In this document: positions 16,355 to 26,601 of the stretch, piece by piece
Layout of the letters: each line of letters opens with the position of its first letter
Numbering within the stretch: the first letter of the stretch is position 1
NCBI GenBank assembly: GCA_014800815.1
Contig: JAAVFI010000079.1
Span: forward strand, 18,128 to 82,127
DNA from: Bacteroidales bacterium
Lineage (GTDB): Bacteria > Bacteroidota > Bacteroidia > Bacteroidales > Muribaculaceae
Length of the DNA: 64,000 bases
Direction of reading: 5' to 3'
The notes under the pieces: generated by a model
Database searches by the model: none
Told to the model about the DNA's origin: nothing
The model's input: the letters and a program-made list of their open reading frames with translations, nothing else
Program-made: the position numbers and the translations under genes

Positions 16355-17590
16355 GTGCTCCACACACTCAGCAACGGCCTACGCATAGTTCACAGCTACG
16401 ATGCCAATACGGCTATGGTGGCTGTGAACGTGCTGTATAATGTAGGCTCCCGCGACGAATCGCGTCACCTCACGGGCATTGCCCACCTCTTCGAGCACCT
16501 GATGTTCGGAGGGTCGGCCAACGTGCCCTCTTTCGACGGCGCTCTGCAGGCTGCCGGGGGCAAGAGCAACGCCTGGACCGGCGACGACTTCACAAATTTC
16601 TACGAGACCCTCCCCGCGGCAAACCTCGATACCGCTCTCTGGCTCGAAAGCGACCGCATGCTCGCCGTCGACCTCAGCGAGCACAGCCTCGAAGTGCAGC
16701 GTGCCGTGGTGATTGAAGAATTCAAGCAGCAGTGTCTCGACCGCCCATACGGCGATCTCATGCACCACCTGCGCCGCATAGCCTACGCCGAGTCGCACCC
16801 CTATTCATGGCCCGTGATAGGCCTCGAACCCGACCATATAGCACGCGTGACGCGCGCCGATGCAGTCAACTGGTTCGAAGGACACTACGCACCCGGTAAT
16901 GCCGTACTCGCCATTTCGGGTCACGTAGATTTCGACACGGCTTGTAAGGCTGCCGAGGAGTGGTTTGCCGACGTGCCTGCACGCCCCGTGGCACCTCGCG
17001 CCGCGGTCAACCCCGGTTTTCCCGAAGCCGACATCATCGAGACCGTCACAGGCGACGTGCCCTATCCGCTTGTCGTTGTGGCCTTCCCCATGAGCTCCTA
17101 CGGCACGCCCGAATATTTCGCCGCCGATACCATTACCGACCTGCTCGCCGTGGGGCGCTCCTCGCGCTTCCGTACAGGCCTTGTAGTGGGCGAAGGCAAG
17201 GGAGTACTCTCCGAAGCCGACGCCTCTATCATAGGTTGTGAAATGCCCGGTCTGCTCCTGCTCACCGCCCGCGTTGCCGACAACGACGACGCTCTCATCT
17301 CCCGCACGCGCGAGCTCCTTATTGAATACGCGCGTCGCCTCGCTGAGCCCGGAAATCTCTCTGAGAGAGAGCTGCGTCGCTGCCTCAACAACTTTGAGTC
17401 CAACTTCCGTTTCTCCAATATGGATTACCGCTCGAAGGCCACAAATCTCGCTACAGCAGTGATGCACGGCGAGAGCCTTGAGCACGACCTCGACGTACGC
17501 CTCGCGCTCACTCCCGCCGACATCCGCAAGGCTGCCGCCGACATTTTCGTGCGCCCCTCTGCAACAGTAGTATATCGCCCCGAACAATAG
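16355..17590 (+). CDS. M16 family zinc peptidase
   Basis: The 411-residue protein starts at GTG 16355, 9 nt after the cyclophilin stop. The inverted zinc motif HLFEH is at residues 44-48, and the distant glutamate pair (VVIEEF, residues 121-122) supplies the third ligand. This is the one-repeat-pair length of bacterial processing-type M16 proteins: an active N-terminal half and a C-terminal half from about 200 lacking the motif. No signal peptide is visible, so it is probably cytosolic. It is co-directional with cyclophilin and PFOR. Confidence 0.92.
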   Translation: MLHTLSNGLRIVHSYDANTAMVAVNVLYNVGSRDESRHLTGIAHLFEHLMFGGSANVPSFDGALQAAGGKSNAWTGDDFTNFYETLPAANLDTALWLESDRMLAVDLSEHSLEVQRAVVIEEFKQQCLDRPYGDLMHHLRRIAYAESHPYSWPVIGLEPDHIARVTRADAVNWFEGHYAPGNAVLAISGHVDFDTACKAAEEWFADVPARPVAPRAAVNPGFPEADIIETVTGDVPYPLVVVAFPMSSYGTPEYFAADTITDLLAVGRSSRFRTGLVVGEGKGVLSEADASIIGCEMPGLLLLTARVADNDDALISRTRELLIEYARRLAEPGNLSERELRRCLNNFESNFRFSNMDYRSKATNLATAVMHGESLEHDLDVRLALTPADIRKAAADIFVRPSATVVYRPEQ

Positions 17591-17639
17591 TCGCGTTGCC
17601 GTTGTTGGAATAATCAGTAAAACTTATTTCCCGCTGATT

Positions 17640-20600
17640 ATGACCGACAAACAAGTAATGGACGGCTGTACGGCTGCCGCCTACGTGGCTTTCGCTATGA
17701 GCGATGTGGCTACCATATATCCTATCACACCTATCGCTTCGATGGGCGAAATCGCTCAGAAATGGGGTATGCAGGGGCGCCGCAACTATAATGGCGCAGC
17801 ACTCGATGTACGTGAAATGGAGTCGGAACTCGGTGCTGCAGGTGCCACCCACGGTGCCGCTGCCGCCGGTTCTCTCGCCACAACTTTCACCTCATCGCAG
17901 GGCCTTATGCTCATGATTCCGAACATGTATAAAATCTCCGGCGAACTCCTCCCGGTGGTTTTTCATGTCGGTTCACGCTCGCTGGCCACCCACGCGCTGT
18001 CGATTTTCGGTGATCATCAGGACGTAATGGCCTGTCGAGCTACAGGTTTCTCCATACTTGCCTCGGCCTCCGTGCAGGAAACAATGGACCTTGCCGTAGT
18101 GGCTCACCTCGCGGCTATCGACGGTTCGCTCCCCGTGCTACACTTCTTCGACGGCTGGCGCACTTCCAACGAAATCTCTACAATCGAGCCTATCGAATAT
18201 TCTACGATATTCTCGCTCATGGATCGCGATAAAATCGAGGCGTTCCGCCGTCGCGGCCTTAATCCCGAGCACCCCGAACTCCGAGGCTCCGCACAGGACC
18301 CCGACGTTTACTTCCAGAATCGCGAGGCTGCCAACAAATACTACGATGCCTTCCCCGGCATCGTGCAGGCGGCTATGGACAAGGTTGCCGCAGTCACCGG
18401 CCGCCGGTATCATCTCTTTGACTACTACGGCGACCCCGATGCCGATACGGTGATAGTAATTCTCGGCAGCGGCGGCGAGGTGGCCGCGCAGACTGTCGAA
18501 TATCTCAATGCTTCCAAGGGCTATAAAGCCGGAGTGGTGCAGGTACGCCTCTACCGTCCGTTCGACGCCAAGGCACTGCTTGCCGCCATTCCCTCTACCG
18601 TACGCAATATCGCAGTGCTCGACCGCACCAAAGAGCCCGGCTCGCAGGGCGAACCGCTCTTCCTGGATGTGGCTACTGCCGTGCAGTCGTCGGGTCGCAC
18701 GATACGGGTAATCGGTGGCCGCTACGGCCTCTCGAGCAAAGATTTCACTCCGGCTATGGTCAAGGCCGTGCTCGACAATGCCGCTTCGGCCACTCCTCAA
18801 CATCCCTTCACTGTAGGTATCGACGACGATGTGACACATCTCTCGCTCTCTGTCGGACAGGTAGACGACGTGGTGCCCTCTACAGTACGCCAATGCATAT
18901 TCTATGGTATAGGTTCCGACGGTACCGTGGGCGCCACCAAGCAGATAGCGGGAATCATCGGTGCCCTCCCCGGCAAATATGCCCAGGCCTACTTCCATTA
19001 TTCGGCCAAGAAATCAGGTGGCTATACTATATCGCAACTGCGTATAGGCGACGCTCCCGTCAAGGCTGCCTATGCCATAGAGAGTGCCGACTGCGTATTC
19101 TGCAATAAGTCGAACTATGTGGAGCGCTATCCGCTCCTCGACACCATTAAGGAAGGCGGAGTCTTCGTGCTCAACGCATCGTGGACCGATGCCGACCTCG
19201 ATAAGCGCCTCCCGGCATCGCTCAAGCGCATCATTGCCTCGCGTAAGGTTCAGTTCTATTGCATCGACGCCACGGCGATAGCCGAGGCTGAGAATCTCGG
19301 CGTGCGCATCAACACCATAATGGAGACTGTCTTCTTCAAACTGGCCGATGTAATGCCTTTCGACGAAGCGCTCGAAGCCGTCCGCAACGCCGTGACGACC
19401 ACCTACAAGCACGAAGGCAATCAGGTGGTTGAGTGCAACCTCGCCGCTATCGACAAGGCTTCTGCAGCCCTCCGGCGTGTGAACTACCCCGATTCGTGGG
19501 CAACGGCTCAGGATACTCCCGTAGTGTCTACACGTCGCGTACCCGAGTTTATAAGCCGCGTGGCACGTCCGTGTCTCGACCTTCGCGGCGACTTCCTGCC
19601 GGTGTCGTACTTCACGCCCGACGGCAGCATGCCTATGGGCACCACCGCCTACGAGAAGCGACGAATCGCCCTCAAAGTTCCGCATTGGGACCCCGAGAAG
19701 TGCGTGCAGTGCACCGAGTGTTCGTTTGTCTGCGCACATGCAGCTATCCGTCCCGTGCTTCTCGATGCCGCCGAGGCTGCAGCCGCTCACGCCGACTTCG
19801 TTTCCGTGCCCGCTCACGGCAAGGCTCTTGCCGGCTATCGCTATCGTATCCAGGTATATACCGAAGACTGCGTAGGCTGCGCGTCGTGTGCAACTATCTG
19901 TCCGGGTCACGCTCTTACTATGTCGGACCCCGCTCCCGAAATCGCCGCGCAGGCTCCGCTCCTCGAGTACGCTCAGCAATACATCTCCGAGAAGCCCGAC
20001 CTCATCAACCGCTTCACTGTCAACGGTTCACAGTTCTGCCGTCCGCTCCTCGAATTCTCGGGTGCCTGCGGCGGTTGCGGCGAGACTCCGTATATCAAGC
20101 TCCTCACACAGCTCTTCGGTCAGCGCATGATTATTGCCAACGCTACGGGCTGTAGCTCGATATGGGGCGCCAACTATCCGTCGAACGCCTATTGCACCGA
20201 TACCGACGGACGCGGTCCTGCATGGGCCAACTCTCTCTTTGAGGATAACGCCGAGTATGGCTATGGTATGGCCGTGGCTACCGACAGCCGTCGTGCCCGC
20301 GCCAAAGCTCTCGCCGAGTCGGTGTCTGCATCGGCTCAGGGCGACCTCAAAACCGCAGTCGATGCGTGGATAGCGGCATTCGACGATGCCTCGGCGAGCG
20401 ACAGCACGGGTCGAACTCTGGCCAAAGCACTCGCGGCGGTGGAGAGTCCTTCGCAAGAAATAAAGGAGTTGCTTGGCCATGCCGACGACTTCGCCAAGAA
20501 GAGCATATGGATAGTCGGTGGCGACGGCTGGGCTTACGATATCGGCTTCGCCGGCCTCGACCACATCCTCGCCACTCGTCAGAATGTAAATATTTTCGTA

Positions 20601-21137
20601 ATGGATACGGAGTGCTACTCCAATACCGGCGGCCAAACTTCGAAGGCGACGCCTCTGAGTGCCGTCACCAAGTATTCGCCCGACGGCAAACGCACTTTCA
20701 AGAAAGACCTCGGCCGCATGATGATGACCTACGGCACCGTATATGTGGCATCTGTGAGCCTCGGAGCCGATATGCAGCAGACTATCAACGCGCTCAAAGA
20801 GGCTGAGGCATACGACGGTCCTTCGATAGTGATAGGCTACTGTCCGTGTATCAACCATGGTCTGCGTACGGGCATGTCGCACGCCGTCATTGAGCAGCGC
20901 GAAGCCGTAAAGGCCGGTTATTGGCCACTGTACCGCTTCAATCCTGCTTCGGATCAACCTTTGACTGTGGACTATTCGGCGCCCGACGGAACTCTGCCCG
21001 ACTTCCTCGATAAGGAAGACCGCTACGCCGACCTTAAAATCATCGACCCTGCGGCTCTCGCCACTCTCCGCCCCGAGCTCGCTTCACGCCTCTCGGAAAT
21101 ATATACTCTCCTTACCGACAGGAGCAAAGAATCGTAG
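17640..21137 (+). CDS. nifJ: pyruvate:ferredoxin (flavodoxin) oxidoreductase, single chain
   Basis: The 1165-residue homodimeric-type PFOR has domain I with the pyruvate-binding YPITPIASMGE near residue 27. A transketolase C-like part follows at about 260-400, then the gamma domain (about 415-600). Two 4Fe-4S clusters lie near residues 687-700 (CVQCTECSFVC) and 743-756 (CVGCASCATIC). The TPP-binding region has GACGGCGETPY near 806 and GGDGWAYDIG near 960, and ends with the C-terminal cysteine of YCPCINHG. It decarboxylates pyruvate to acetyl-CoA with reduction of ferredoxin, the central step of anaerobic catabolism. It is complete. Confidence 0.96.
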   Translation: MTDKQVMDGCTAAAYVAFAMSDVATIYPITPIASMGEIAQKWGMQGRRNYNGAALDVREMESELGAAGATHGAAAAGSLATTFTSSQGLMLMIPNMYKISGELLPVVFHVGSRSLATHALSIFGDHQDVMACRATGFSILASASVQETMDLAVVAHLAAIDGSLPVLHFFDGWRTSNEISTIEPIEYSTIFSLMDRDKIEAFRRRGLNPEHPELRGSAQDPDVYFQNREAANKYYDAFPGIVQAAMDKVAAVTGRRYHLFDYYGDPDADTVIVILGSGGEVAAQTVEYLNASKGYKAGVVQVRLYRPFDAKALLAAIPSTVRNIAVLDRTKEPGSQGEPLFLDVATAVQSSGRTIRVIGGRYGLSSKDFTPAMVKAVLDNAASATPQHPFTVGIDDDVTHLSLSVGQVDDVVPSTVRQCIFYGIGSDGTVGATKQIAGIIGALPGKYAQAYFHYSAKKSGGYTISQLRIGDAPVKAAYAIESADCVFCNKSNYVERYPLLDTIKEGGVFVLNASWTDADLDKRLPASLKRIIASRKVQFYCIDATAIAEAENLGVRINTIMETVFFKLADVMPFDEALEAVRNAVTTTYKHEGNQVVECNLAAIDKASAALRRVNYPDSWATAQDTPVVSTRRVPEFISRVARPCLDLRGDFLPVSYFTPDGSMPMGTTAYEKRRIALKVPHWDPEKCVQCTECSFVCAHAAIRPVLLDAAEAAAAHADFVSVPAHGKALAGYRYRIQVYTEDCVGCASCATICPGHALTMSDPAPEIAAQAPLLEYAQQYISEKPDLINRFTVNGSQFCRPLLEFSGACGGCGETPYIKLLTQLFGQRMIIANATGCSSIWGANYPSNAYCTDTDGRGPAWANSLFEDNAEYGYGMAVATDSRRARAKALAESVSASAQGDLKTAVDAWIAAFDDASASDSTGRTLAKALAAVESPSQEIKELLGHADDFAKKSIWIVGGDGWAYDIGFAGLDHILATRQNVNIFVMDTECYSNTGGQTSKATPLSAVTKYSPDGKRTFKKDLGRMMMTYGTVYVASVSLGADMQQTINALKEAEAYDGPSIVIGYCPCINHGLRTGMSHAVIEQREAVKAGYWPLYRFNPASDQPLTVDYSAPDGTLPDFLDKEDRYADLKIIDPAALATLRPELASRLSEIYTLLTDRSKES

Positions 21138-21138
21138 T

Positions 21139-22308
21139 TTATATCGCGTTGATAAGTAAGTCAATGAGTCTGTTCATACCGGGTCTCCCGTCGAACAGGC
21201 TCATTGCTGATTCTCGTGCAGATGTGCGTATGCTCTCAGGCGCCGCGAGCATAGTGCGGGTGTGTGCTATCAGTTCGTCGTCGGTATCGCCGGCGAGCAC
21301 AGGGGCTGCTGCGGTGAGCAAACCTTCGGTAGCGCCGCCTGCATTACGTGTCACTACGGGGCATCCGCAGGCTATGGCTTCACGGTTGACAAGCCCGTAA
21401 CTCTCCGCCATTGTGGGGTTTACAAAGACCGTAGCGCGTGAATATTCCTCCACGAGCTGCTTGCGGGCAAGTACGCCGGTGAAAGTGATTCCGGCGATGT
21501 CGTGCCGCGGTTTCTTGCCGACTATACGTATCTCTACATCGTCGGGAATTTCATTGCGCAGGCGCGAGAAGAAGTCGGGAGATTTGCGCTTATCCCAGTT
21601 TGTGGCCACGCCGAGCACACGCTTCACAGCGGGAGTTCCCGTAGGGCGGAAAATATCGGTGTCGATATCTATCTTGATGATATGGCGCGGCAGGTCGGCC
21701 AGAGGCGAACTCGCCACCATATCGCTCATCCATTGGCTTACGGGAAGAAGCGTGAGGTCGGGAACTGAGGTGAATATCTTGGCTTTAAGGTCGAAATTCG
21801 ATGCACTGCGGTCGGCAAACAGTGATTGCGGATATTCTCGGAGCTGGGTGCACTCTCCGCATCCCACGGCACGCCGCGGACATTTCCACGCGCCGGATTC
21901 GGGGAAGGGGCAGTGCCCTGTCAGCGCCCAGCAGTCGTGCAGAGTCCAGAAAACGGGTGCTCCGTAGTCTTTGAGCCACTCGAAGAAAGTGGGGTAGTGG
22001 AGGTAGTAGCCGTGGATATTGTGGAGGTGGATTACATCGGGTGCAAACCCTTCGGCATACTCTATGAAATTACGTGTGGCTCTCGCTCCCGTGCGTCCGT
22101 GTAAATCAAACAGACGGGTTGCAAGGCCGTCGACAGCGAGTGAGAGAGGCGTGGAGGTGTCGATATTGAGGTAGCCGGGCACATCGTCGCGCCGGCCTTT
22201 GGCTATGGCCACCTCGACGCCTCGGCGCCGGGCTTCGTGTGCCACCGAACGCATATATGCGCCGACAGAACTGCCATAGGCTACTGTATTTACCTCCAGG
22301 AGTCTCAT
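21139..22308 (-). CDS. glycosyltransferase, GT4-like
   Basis: The 389-residue GT-B protein has an N-terminal acceptor domain with DVIHLHNIHGYYLHY and WTLHDCWALTGHC (a motif common in colanic-acid or capsule transferases). Its C-terminal nucleotide-sugar domain has GVATNWDKRK and the EX7E-type region MAESYGLVNREAIACG. A Cys-rich insertion (PESGAWKCPRRAVGCGECTQL) follows the acceptor motif. ATG 22306-22308 overlaps the stop of the beta-helix lipoprotein gene by one base (TGATG), so this start is preferred over further upstream ones. It likely adds sugars to a surface polysaccharide; the substrate is unknown. Confidence 0.88.
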   Translation of the reverse strand: MRLLEVNTVAYGSSVGAYMRSVAHEARRRGVEVAIAKGRRDDVPGYLNIDTSTPLSLAVDGLATRLFDLHGRTGARATRNFIEYAEGFAPDVIHLHNIHGYYLHYPTFFEWLKDYGAPVFWTLHDCWALTGHCPFPESGAWKCPRRAVGCGECTQLREYPQSLFADRSASNFDLKAKIFTSVPDLTLLPVSQWMSDMVASSPLADLPRHIIKIDIDTDIFRPTGTPAVKRVLGVATNWDKRKSPDFFSRLRNEIPDDVEIRIVGKKPRHDIAGITFTGVLARKQLVEEYSRATVFVNPTMAESYGLVNREAIACGCPVVTRNAGGATEGLLTAAAPVLAGDTDDELIAHTRTMLAAPESIRTSARESAMSLFDGRPGMNRLIDLLINAI

Positions 22309-23744
22309 CAATCTTCTGTCGGAGGGGTGAATACGTATGCACCGAGGTCGGGGATGCTTCCGCGACGGTTGCCGTAGAAGTCGACTGCCGCTTCCGGGCC
22401 CGAAAGTGTGCCGTCGGCCTTGCCGATAGCGGGGGACTCGGGGCGCAGACGATAGTCGAAGATGTATTCGAGGCGCTCGGTGTAGTAGAGCGGGTCTTCG
22501 CCCCAGATGCAATTGATGAAATTGTCGTCGTCGTCGCCTTTGCTCTTGAAGAGACAGTTACGGAAATAGATTTCGCAGCCTTCAAGCTCGCCGTGCGATA
22601 GCTCCGTGCCTATGCCGTAGAGTATGGAGTTGGTGAATTCGGCCTTGATATATGATGCCGGCAGACCGTCGGTATCGCCGTCCCACTCTTCGTCGTAGGC
22701 CGGTTCGCCGAACTGTACGGCAGGGCCCGAAATTGCGGCGAAGAGGTAATTGTTTGCGAAAGTCGACTGGTCGAAGCGGTATTCGCCCCCCTGGAGGTAG
22801 ACAAGGCCGTCGGCGGCCTCGGCAAACTCACATCCCGTGGCCTTGATACCGCTGCGGTAGGCCTCGAGGACGCATCCTGCCGAGTTGCGGAGCACGCTGT
22901 TGAGCAGAGTGAGCTGCGGGCGGGTGCTGTAGTCGGCTTCAGGGTCGCCGCTTACCGTCACGCCCTGAGTCGTGTTTTTCACCACGGTGTACGCCATGTG
23001 GTTGTCGGCGGAAGTGCGGGTGAAGAATACGCCAGTCCACTGGCGCGACATGATGTCGAACGATATGTCTGTCACCACATTACCCGTGCGGTCGCCGGTC
23101 ATTACAATTGGTTGCTCGGCTGTACCCTCGCAGATAAGGGTTCCGCGCACTATCAGTTCGCCTTTGTCGTGGAAGCAGAGGGTTGTTCCGGGGTCAATGG
23201 TAAGAGTTGCGCCGGGAGCCACCACCAGCGAGTCGTAGATCTGGTAGGGCTTGTCAGCCACAAGACGGGTGTCGGAGGTGATTGTCTGAGCGCGCAGGCG
23301 GGTGACATTGACGCCACGGGCCACGATAGGCAGCGAGGTGACAACGCCGTTGGTGCGCACGTCGAGTTGGGCCGAGAAATTGTCGGTAAGGTCGCCGCGC
23401 TCGGGCAGAGTGGCCTGGATGAGCACGAAGACAGAATCCTTGCCTCGGATTTCAAGATTGTTCCAGCCTTGCGGCGTAGAACTTCCGTCGACGTTGATGC
23501 GGAAATATTCAGCATCAGGGCCGCTCAGTGATATTTCGCTGAGGAGTAACGACTTACTATTGCGATTGTGGATGAGAATACGGCTCGTAGGCGTCGTTTC
23601 ATCGGTGAAAACGTCGCCCATATCAACGATATCGGTAGAGAAAACGGGAGTGTCCGACGGCGAAGTAGTGAAGCCGTCTTCGATACATGCTCCGAGAGCA
23701 AGTACCACCGTTATGGAGAGAAGAAATCTAACTATCATTTTCAT
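22308..23744 (-). CDS. right-handed beta-helix surface lipoprotein
   Basis: The 478-residue protein has a lipobox (LGAC, Cys20). An N-terminal Ig-like domain (about 30-150, including FSTDIVDMGDVFTDE) is followed by a parallel beta-helix (about 160-420) of repeated short strands such as GATLTIDPGTTLCFHDKGEL and GELIVRGTLICEGTAEQP. The end (SPAIGKADG, FYGNRRGSIPDLGAYVF) is the choice-of-anchor-Q type closing motif seen in Bacteroidetes surface proteins. The function is not known; such helices often bind or cleave polysaccharides. It is coupled (TGATG) to the downstream glycosyltransferase. Confidence 0.8.
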   Translation of the reverse strand: MKMIVRFLLSITVVLALGACIEDGFTTSPSDTPVFSTDIVDMGDVFTDETTPTSRILIHNRNSKSLLLSEISLSGPDAEYFRINVDGSSTPQGWNNLEIRGKDSVFVLIQATLPERGDLTDNFSAQLDVRTNGVVTSLPIVARGVNVTRLRAQTITSDTRLVADKPYQIYDSLVVAPGATLTIDPGTTLCFHDKGELIVRGTLICEGTAEQPIVMTGDRTGNVVTDISFDIMSRQWTGVFFTRTSADNHMAYTVVKNTTQGVTVSGDPEADYSTRPQLTLLNSVLRNSAGCVLEAYRSGIKATGCEFAEAADGLVYLQGGEYRFDQSTFANNYLFAAISGPAVQFGEPAYDEEWDGDTDGLPASYIKAEFTNSILYGIGTELSHGELEGCEIYFRNCLFKSKGDDDDNFINCIWGEDPLYYTERLEYIFDYRLRPESPAIGKADGTLSGPEAAVDFYGNRRGSIPDLGAYVFTPPTED

Positions 23745-23891
23745 AGTAAGATAATAACGGCCTGATTATAGTAAATATTGTGTGAATTGATCCGGGCGCT
23801 TATCGGGTGAATGGAAATTCTAATTCTCATTTTACACCGTCATTTACGCCTGAACTCACCGCTGCAAAATCTTTTCGGGAACAAATCTCCG

Positions 23892-24566
23892 TCAATCCAG
23901 CAAGTCGGGACGGAGGCGGCGGGTGCGCTCCAGCGACTGTTCGTGGCGCCATTCGTCAATTTTTGCCTGATGTCCCGAGAGGAGGATTTCGGGTACGGTC
24001 CAACCGTTGTATTCTGCCGGACGGGTGTAGAGAGGCGGCTCGAGGAGATTGTCCTGGAATGAGTCGGTGAGGGCGCTTTGTTCGTCGCCGATAGCTCCGG
24101 GGAGGAGTCGCACCAGAGCGTCGGTGATGATAGCGGCGGGGAGTTCGCCTCCTGTAAGTACGTAATCGCCGATTGATATCTCTTTGGTAATCAGATGTTC
24201 GCGGATGCGGTAGTCGATACCCTTGTAGTGCCCGCAGAGTATTATGATATTGTTGAGCAGAGAGAGAGAATTGGCCATACGCTGGTTGAATACCTCGCCG
24301 TCGGGAGCGGTGAAAATCACCTCGTCGTAGTCGCGCTGAGCCTTGAGAGCGGCTATGCAGCGGTCGACGGGCTCAATCTGAATCACCATGCCCGCGTCGC
24401 CTCCGAAAGGATAGTCGTCGACCTTGCGGTGACGGTTCGTGGTGTAGTCGCGCAGATTATGTACTGCGATTTCGGCCAGACCCTTGTCGCAGGCACGTTT
24501 GATAATCGAGCAATTAAGAGGAGATTCGAGCATCTCGGGCAAAACAGTGATGATATCTATGCGCAT
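23892..24566 (-). CDS. trmD: tRNA (guanine37-N1)-methyltransferase
   Basis: The 224-residue SPOUT enzyme has the trefoil-knot motifs [30 protein letters not shown], and [20 protein letters not shown] followed by [15 protein letters not shown]. The C-terminal helical domain ends with [10 protein letters not shown]. It makes m1G37 in tRNAs and prevents +1 frameshifting. The length is normal. It is monocistronic here, away from rimM, rpsP and rplS, to which it is linked in many bacteria (rplS is at 40857 in this window). Confidence 0.97.
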   Translation of the reverse strand: MRIDIITVLPEMLESPLNCSIIKRACDKGLAEIAVHNLRDYTTNRHRKVDDYPFGGDAGMVIQIEPVDRCIAALKAQRDYDEVIFTAPDGEVFNQRMANSLSLLNNIIILCGHYKGIDYRIREHLITKEISIGDYVLTGGELPAAIITDALVRLLPGAIGDEQSALTDSFQDNLLEPPLYTRPAEYNGWTVPEILLSGHQAKIDEWRHEQSLERTRRLRPDLLD

Positions 24567-24597
24567 GTTGCGGATGTTTTTTGTAAATTTGCAGTTG

Positions 24598-24629
24598 CAA
24601 AGTTAATCATTTTCGGTGGTGTTACCAAC
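24598..24629 (-). promoter_or_regulatory. promoter for trmD; a divergent -7 box also present
   Basis: On the minus strand TAACTTTG (24598-24605) has GTTG (24626-24629), 3 of 4 to consensus, at 20 nt. On the plus strand TAAATTTG (24584-24591) could serve the lipoprotein gene at 24691 with a leader of about 90 nt; no -33 box is seen for it. Confidence 0.5.
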
Positions 24630-24690
24630 GGAGCGAACACTTTGCCCTCTCGTGCGGTTAGATATTAAATAGTATATCGTCGATATTTTT

Positions 24691-25131
24691 ATGAAATCTT
24701 TGCTCAAATACTTGTTCTTAACGGCTGTCGCGGCCTTGATGTTGCCGATGGCCTCTTGCTCGGGCACGGGCGATGTGGAGCGTCCCTACGACTCCTCGCT
24801 GTGCGAAAGCCTTGCCATTCTGATTGAGCGACACGACTCAATCTCACAGGAGCAATATCGCGAGATGATAGGCCAGAATGCCGCTATCCTACACTATATT
24901 ATCGACCGCACTCGCGAAATTTCCGAAGAACCCGGCGACGAACAGAACGGCTCGTGGCGACAGCTTCTCGCCGACCCGGACTATCTCGAGCGCTTCGGCT
25001 ACATGTTCACTCTCGGCTCAGCACTATATCAGGCCGATGCCGACGGACTTCTCGACAAAGACAATCAACACCTCTATAAGGCTCTCGACGAGTACAACCG
25101 TCAGTTGGCCGAATATTCCGACCGCAACTGA
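24691..25131 (+). CDS. small hypothetical lipoprotein
   Basis: The 146-residue protein has a signal and lipobox (MASC, Cys23). The mature part is helical, acidic and without recognisable motifs (YREMIGQNAAILHYIIDR, ADGLLDKDNQHLYKALDEY). I do not recognise a family. It is followed after 3 nt by the GTG start of the RecD-like helicase, so the two share a transcript, though the functions seem unrelated. It is expected at the inner leaflet of the outer membrane or in the inner membrane. Confidence 0.72.
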   Translation: MKSLLKYLFLTAVAALMLPMASCSGTGDVERPYDSSLCESLAILIERHDSISQEQYREMIGQNAAILHYIIDRTREISEEPGDEQNGSWRQLLADPDYLERFGYMFTLGSALYQADADGLLDKDNQHLYKALDEYNRQLAEYSDRN

Positions 25132-25134
25132 CAG

Positions 25135-26601
25135 GTGGATACGATAGCGTTTGCAGCGGAAGTCCTCGACGCACTTCCTTATGAGGCCAACGACCAGCAG
25201 CTTGAGGTCGTGGCCGCCCTCTCGCGCTTCTGCGACCCCGCGCCGAGGCCCGAGAGCGCATTCATACTCAACGGCTACGCCGGCACTGGCAAAACGTCGC
25301 TCACGGGTGCACTCGTGCGCACTCTCGAGGCACATCGCCGCCCTGTAGTGCTCATGGCACCCACAGGCCGCGCCGCTAAAGTGTTCAGTGCCAACTCCCG
25401 CGGACATCAGGCATTCACTATCCACCGCAAAATATATCGCCACAACCCCGAGGGCAGTGCTCCCGGAGAATATTCGGCGCCGCTGCCTGCCGAAAATAAA
25501 TACCGCAACGCAATATTCATAGTCGACGAGGCCTCGATGATAGGTGCGGGTGACGAGCGCGGCAACAACCTCCTCGACGACCTCGTAACATATGTATTCG
25601 CAGGCGAAAACAACCGCCTCATTCTCGTGGGAGATACAGCCCAGCTTCCCCCTGTCGGCGCCGACCGCTCGCCGGCGATGAATCCTGAGGTGCTCCGCCG
25701 CCTCGGCCTCAAGGTGACACGCGCAACCCTCACAGAGACAGCCCGTCAAGCCGCCGATTCGGGCATACTTTTCAACGCCACCCGTCTGCGCCGCGCTATG
25801 GCCGTAGCCGCCAAGGCAGAGAAAGAAAATACTACGCCTCCGATACCAAAACTGCGCACCCGCGGCTTCGACGATGTGATAATAGTAAACGGTGAAGACC
25901 TCCCCGAACTCCTCACCACGGCCTACGACTCGTCTGCCGGCGGAATTTCCGACACCATACTCGTGACCCGAAGCAACCGCCGCGCCGCCGAATACAATGC
26001 AGCAATACGCTCGGAGGTGCTCTACCGCGAGGAAGAGCTTACTCGTGGCGACATGCTCATCGTGGCCCGAAATCATTATTTCAAGAAAAAAGAGCATGGC
26101 ATCGACTTCATTGCCAACGGCGACATCCTCACCGTCGAGAAAGTCTACGGCACTGAGACACGCTACGGCATGCGATTTGCCGACGTAAGGCTCTCCATGC
26201 CCCCCGACCCTTCGCAGCCCGATGCAGAGCCGCCGGCCTTCGAGGTCAAGATAATGCTCGACACACTTTCCGACCCCAACGCCACCATAGCCCGCGAGAC
26301 ATGGGACAGACTGTACTACGGCTGCCTCAACGACAACGAACGCTACGGCGACATGCCTATCGACAAACGCGTGTGGGCACTGCGCTCCGACCCCTACTGG
26401 ACGGCACTCATAGTCAAATATGCCTATGCCGTCACCTGCCACAAAGCCCAGGGCGGACAGTGGGAGAATGTATTTGTCGACCTCTCATATATACCTGAAG
26501 ACGCCTTCGGGCTCCCGCTCTACCGCTGGTTCTACACCGCGGTGACACGTGCCCGAAAGCGTCTGTATCTGATAGCTCCTCCCGAAGCTCTTATCGAGTA
26601 G
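25135..26601 (+). CDS. RecD-like SF1B DNA helicase
   Basis: The 488-residue ATPase has Walker A GYAGTGKT (47-54), Walker B IVDEASMIG, motif III LVGDTAQLPPVG, and the C-terminal UvrD_C_2 motifs YAVTCHKAQGGQWENVFVD and YTAVTRARKRLYLI. It lacks the long N-terminal helix-hairpin-helix region of RecD2, so it belongs to the short AAA_30/UvrD_C_2 helicases common in Bacteroidetes. The likely role is DNA unwinding in repair or recombination. The start is GTG at 25135. Its last 11 nt overlap the end of the convergent GH89 gene. Confidence 0.9.
   Translation: MDTIAFAAEVLDALPYEANDQQLEVVAALSRFCDPAPRPESAFILNGYAGTGKTSLTGALVRTLEAHRRPVVLMAPTGRAAKVFSANSRGHQAFTIHRKIYRHNPEGSAPGEYSAPLPAENKYRNAIFIVDEASMIGAGDERGNNLLDDLVTYVFAGENNRLILVGDTAQLPPVGADRSPAMNPEVLRRLGLKVTRATLTETARQAADSGILFNATRLRRAMAVAAKAEKENTTPPIPKLRTRGFDDVIIVNGEDLPELLTTAYDSSAGGISDTILVTRSNRRAAEYNAAIRSEVLYREEELTRGDMLIVARNHYFKKKEHGIDFIANGDILTVEKVYGTETRYGMRFADVRLSMPPDPSQPDAEPPAFEVKIMLDTLSDPNATIARETWDRLYYGCLNDNERYGDMPIDKRVWALRSDPYWTALIVKYAYAVTCHKAQGGQWENVFVDLSYIPEDAFGLPLYRWFYTAVTRARKRLYLIAPPEALIE

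Noticed and set aside
21156..21175. A GATAAGTAAGTC-like string in the glycosyltransferase end, resembling the palindromic element's end
   Set aside because: Only about 12 nt match, inside a coding region, with no further arm similarity; probably chance.
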